The notes beneath the pieces are model-generated. The model made no database searches. It was not told the origin of the DNA and was given only the letters and a program-made list of their open reading frames with translations. Positions 61,537-64,000 of a stretch of DNA of 64,000 bases are shown in pieces. The stretch spans positions 186,001 through 250,000 of the forward strand of contig NZ_JAGSPJ010000002.1 of the NCBI RefSeq assembly GCF_018139545.1, written 5' to 3'. The position numbers were made by a program, and so were the translations under genes. Origin of the DNA: Affinundibacterium fentianense. GTDB lineage: Bacteria; Pseudomonadota; Gammaproteobacteria; Burkholderiales; Burkholderiaceae_D. The stretch's first letter is position 1, and the number at the start of each line of letters is the position of its first letter.

Positions 61537-64000
61537 TTAGAACGTATAGGTCACGCGCGTGTTGAAAGCACGACCTAATGGGCTCGCTGCACTGCTCAAA
61601 TACCCGTTATAGCCACTGTGATTGGTGACGGGTGGATTCACATCGAACAAATTGTTCACACCGACCACAATGCTAAAGTTTTTAAAGCCCTTGTAACTCA
61701 TCGTGAAGTTATACATCGTGTACGCTTCGATATCGCGGTAGTATTGGGCTGCAACGAGATTTTGATCGTGATAGCCTGTGTTGTAGTTTTGTGTTAATTG
61801 CGCGGTCCAATCTCCCTTTGCCCATGACAAAGCAAGATTATGTTTCCAACGGAAAGTAATAATCGGCAAACTACTTGTTGTGCCATTGCTCGCCAGACCA
61901 AAACGTCCGATATTCGAAACAAATTCGCCACCCTTTTCCAACTGATTATCGAATTGGGTCAAATAGGTTCCATTCAATTGCAATTTGAATGTTCCTAAGT
62001 CAGATTTGGGGAAGGTATAGTTTGTCGCTACGTCAACGCCTGCCGCCTTTTGCCCACCCAGATTCATCGTTGTATTCTTAATGTATAACAATTTTCCTGT
62101 CGCATCACGTACGAAGAAGTCCGCATAACGAGTCGGATTTAAGAAGTAAGCTTGCTCCGGCAAATTCGCCAACATATCGTCCATGTTCACACGCCAGTAG
62201 TCGAATGACATGGTCAAATTTTTCATTGGCTCCAACACCACACCTAAGGTGCCACCAACCGACGTTTCTGGAACCAGCTCTGCATTGCTACCTGTTTGTT
62301 TTGGCAATTTCACGTTACATACCGTCGCTGCCACCAAGCCCGGCAATGGCTTACCTGTGTTGGCGATGGCTGGCGTCGCACTTGGACATTGCAAAGGATC
62401 ATCCCATGCGGATGCTGTCGTGGTTGTTGCGCCCGGTAAGCGATAACCATAACGATCAAACAAGGTCGGTGCACGGAAGCCGGTGTTCGCCGAGCCGCGG
62501 AACATAATGGTTGAATTCGGTTGATAGCGGAAACTTGCTTTCGGATTAATCGTATTGCCAAAATCACTGAAATGATCGTCGCGCACTGCAAGATTCACAT
62601 TCAATTGTTTGGTCACTGGAATATCCAATTCAGCAAATAGAGCGGCGACATTCCTCGCTCCTTGACCTCGTGATGGTGTCGAAGCTGCATACGTCGCTGC
62701 AAGTCCGACATCTGTCTTCACGTCTTCCGTGGTATCGCGATGAAAGTCAGCGCCCAAAGCTAAACCCATCGATCCTGCAGACAGCTGCATAATCGGCTTG
62801 TTCAGCGTCAGTTCTAAGCCTGTATATGTACTCTGCGAGACACGCAATTTTTGGCCATTCAGAGAAATGCTGTCGAGATAGGCTTTCCCTGTTGCATCTT
62901 GTAATCCGAACGGATTCAAAGCGCCGCTCGTGATACCTGCCAATAACTTAGGACCATCCAACGCACCTGAATTCAAGTAACCTACGCGGTCACTTATGCC
63001 GATCACCAAACCCGCTTTATAGTCCCACCCACCAATCACACCCTCATCAGTGAAATTCAATCGTTGATTAGTTTGTACATCACGCGTTTCATAGATGCCC
63101 GCATCCGCCACACTCCATGTAACTAGTAAAGGTGCGCCCGTTACGCCTGTAACGGCTGGCACACCGCCTGTTCCACCGGGATACCATTTGCTAGTTGCGG
63201 GCAACAAAGCCGTCACACCATTTGCCGCCAAGCTCGTCGTTGGAATTTTGGTTCCATAGATACTGGCTTCACCCCTTGAGTAATCAACCGAAAACAAATG
63301 ATCATCACTGATTTTCTTCGTCGCCTTGGCGAAGAAGGTCAATTGCTCACGACCATAAATCGCTGTGTTGTATTCCGCATTATTGATAACACAGGTATTC
63401 TTTCCACCTTGTATTGAATAGGGCGCCAAACATCCGCTTGCATAGTAAGGATTCGCTGCAGCGAAACTTTTATTGCTGGGTATCGTGAAATTCGCGGGGC
63501 TAGCAAAACCACCACTTGCCAGTGATGGAGCGCGCCCGATACTGGTCAACAGCTCAGTGGAAGTCAGTTCAGCCCGATCCGATGCGGCTAAACGGCTACG
63601 ACGCAAACCATCTAGGGTCGCATAGACGTTCCAACCATCCTTTTGCAAATCACCGGCACCGATGGTCATACTAAGGCGTTTTTCGTCACCACCGCCGTCA
63701 CGTTGCGGATCAAGTATTTGTCCCGTGATCGAAGCACCGCGATATTCACGCTTGGTAATGAAGTTGACGACGCCACCAATCGCATCCGAACCATAAATTG
63801 ATGAGGCGCCATCGTTCAAAATTTCCACACGCGCAATCGCACTCATCGGTATCACGTCCAAATTGGCATAACCATCCGCAATCGCCTCGTTCGCGAGACG
63901 GCGGCCATTCAAGAGCACCAAGGTGCGATTGACGCCCAAACCACGCAAATTAATATTGGTTCCAGATCCCGCATTGGATGGTGCCAGAGAATTGGATTGT
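61537..64000 (-). CDS. TonB-dependent receptor of the pectin locus, 5' end outside window
   Basis: 821 codons are in the window and the frame is open to the edge; the signal peptide, TonB box and plug start lie beyond. Seen: plug motifs NINLRGLGVNRTLVLLNGRR and VEILNDGASSIYGSDAIGG, then a barrel with FRGSANTGFRAPTLFDRYG and the C-terminus AFNTRVTYTF. It belongs to the same large-receptor subfamily as the gene at 16153-18978. Next to pectin-degrading enzymes it most likely takes up oligogalacturonides across the outer membrane. A terminator follows its stop. Confidence 0.88.
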   Translation of the reverse strand, partial: QSNSLAPSNAGSGTNINLRGLGVNRTLVLLNGRRLANEAIADGYANLDVIPMSAIARVEILNDGASSIYGSDAIGGVVNFITKREYRGASITGQILDPQRDGGGDEKRLSMTIGAGDLQKDGWNVYATLDGLRRSRLAASDRAELTSTELLTSIGRAPSLASGGFASPANFTIPSNKSFAAANPYYASGCLAPYSIQGGKNTCVINNAEYNTAIYGREQLTFFAKATKKISDDHLFSVDYSRGEASIYGTKIPTTSLAANGVTALLPATSKWYPGGTGGVPAVTGVTGAPLLVTWSVADAGIYETRDVQTNQRLNFTDEGVIGGWDYKAGLVIGISDRVGYLNSGALDGPKLLAGITSGALNPFGLQDATGKAYLDSISLNGQKLRVSQSTYTGLELTLNKPIMQLSAGSMGLALGADFHRDTTEDVKTDVGLAATYAASTPSRGQGARNVAALFAELDIPVTKQLNVNLAVRDDHFSDFGNTINPKASFRYQPNSTIMFRGSANTGFRAPTLFDRYGYRLPGATTTTASAWDDPLQCPSATPAIANTGKPLPGLVAATVCNVKLPKQTGSNAELVPETSVGGTLGVVLEPMKNLTMSFDYWRVNMDDMLANLPEQAYFLNPTRYADFFVRDATGKLLYIKNTTMNLGGQKAAGVDVATNYTFPKSDLGTFKLQLNGTYLTQFDNQLEKGGEFVSNIGRFGLASNGTTSSLPIITFRWKHNLALSWAKGDWTAQLTQNYNTGYHDQNLVAAQYYRDIEAYTMYNFTMSYKGFKNFSIVVGVNNLFDVNPPVTNHSGYNGYLSSAASPLGRAFNTRVTYTF

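Overview
The window looks like chromosomal DNA of a Gram-negative betaproteobacterium, most likely in Burkholderiales and close to Oxalobacteraceae (an Undibacterium-like organism would fit). This is inferred from gene order and protein character, not from a marker gene. Supporting orders are rppH diverging from proS-lytic transglycosylase, rlmH-maf-rng, gltX with tRNA-Ala and tRNA-Glu, apbC diverging from metG, and an imuA-imuB-dnaE2 cassette. Base composition is moderate, roughly half G+C.

Layout. 1-5541: the end of a denitrification locus (nirS, nirM), then a two-gene unit of a PEP-synthase-like phosphotransferase and a small secreted protein resembling part of a cytochrome d1 propeller. 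5812-10635: a haem-type TonB receptor and a membrane-anchored C13 (legumain/caspase-like) peptidase. 10684-15948: lytic transglycosylase, proS, rppH, a CNP1-like protein and an EamA transporter. 16153-21288: an orphan TonB receptor with a possible Fur box, AHSA1, YceI and VOC proteins. 21470-25985: rlmH, a decayed rlmH 3' copy, maf, rng and a sulfotransferase-like gene. 26022-29599: tRNA-Glu (with a duplicated 3' end), tRNA-Ala, gltX, an RluA-type synthase and two identical tRNA-Pro genes. 29722-37213: ribD, apbC, metG, two GNAT acetyltransferases and an aminopeptidase P. 37220-42746: the imuA-imuB-dnaE2 mutasome behind a clear LexA box. 42956-46414: an arsenic operon arsR-aqpS-arsC-arsA without a visible arsB, acr3 or arsD.

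46827-64000 is a pectin/uronate utilisation locus. It holds a GntR/FadR regulator, 5-dehydro-4-deoxyglucarate dehydratase, 2-oxoglutarate semialdehyde dehydrogenase, a hexuronate-type MFS transporter, an SMP-30 lactonase and a GH43 glycosidase. A translationally coupled operon on the minus strand encodes a CE12 acetylesterase, a fused polygalacturonase-pectin methylesterase and a Tat-exported GH28 enzyme, next to a large TonB receptor cut by the window end. The likely flow is: pectin is deacetylated, demethylated and cut outside or in the periplasm; products enter by the TonB receptor and the MFS carrier; the oxidised uronate is converted to 2-oxoglutarate.

The intergenic DNA is rich in structure: REP-like hairpin pairs, a 104-bp MITE-like element, a 550-bp imperfect inverted repeat of a dispersed element, tandem repeats, perfect palindromes near tRNA genes, and a possible att scar in a tRNA-Glu 3' end. 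The most unusual items are the nir-linked phosphotransferase/d1-like pair, the pump-less ars operon, the PG-PME fusion, the C13 membrane peptidase and the tRNA-Glu duplication. No CRISPR array, rRNA gene or complete insertion sequence was seen.
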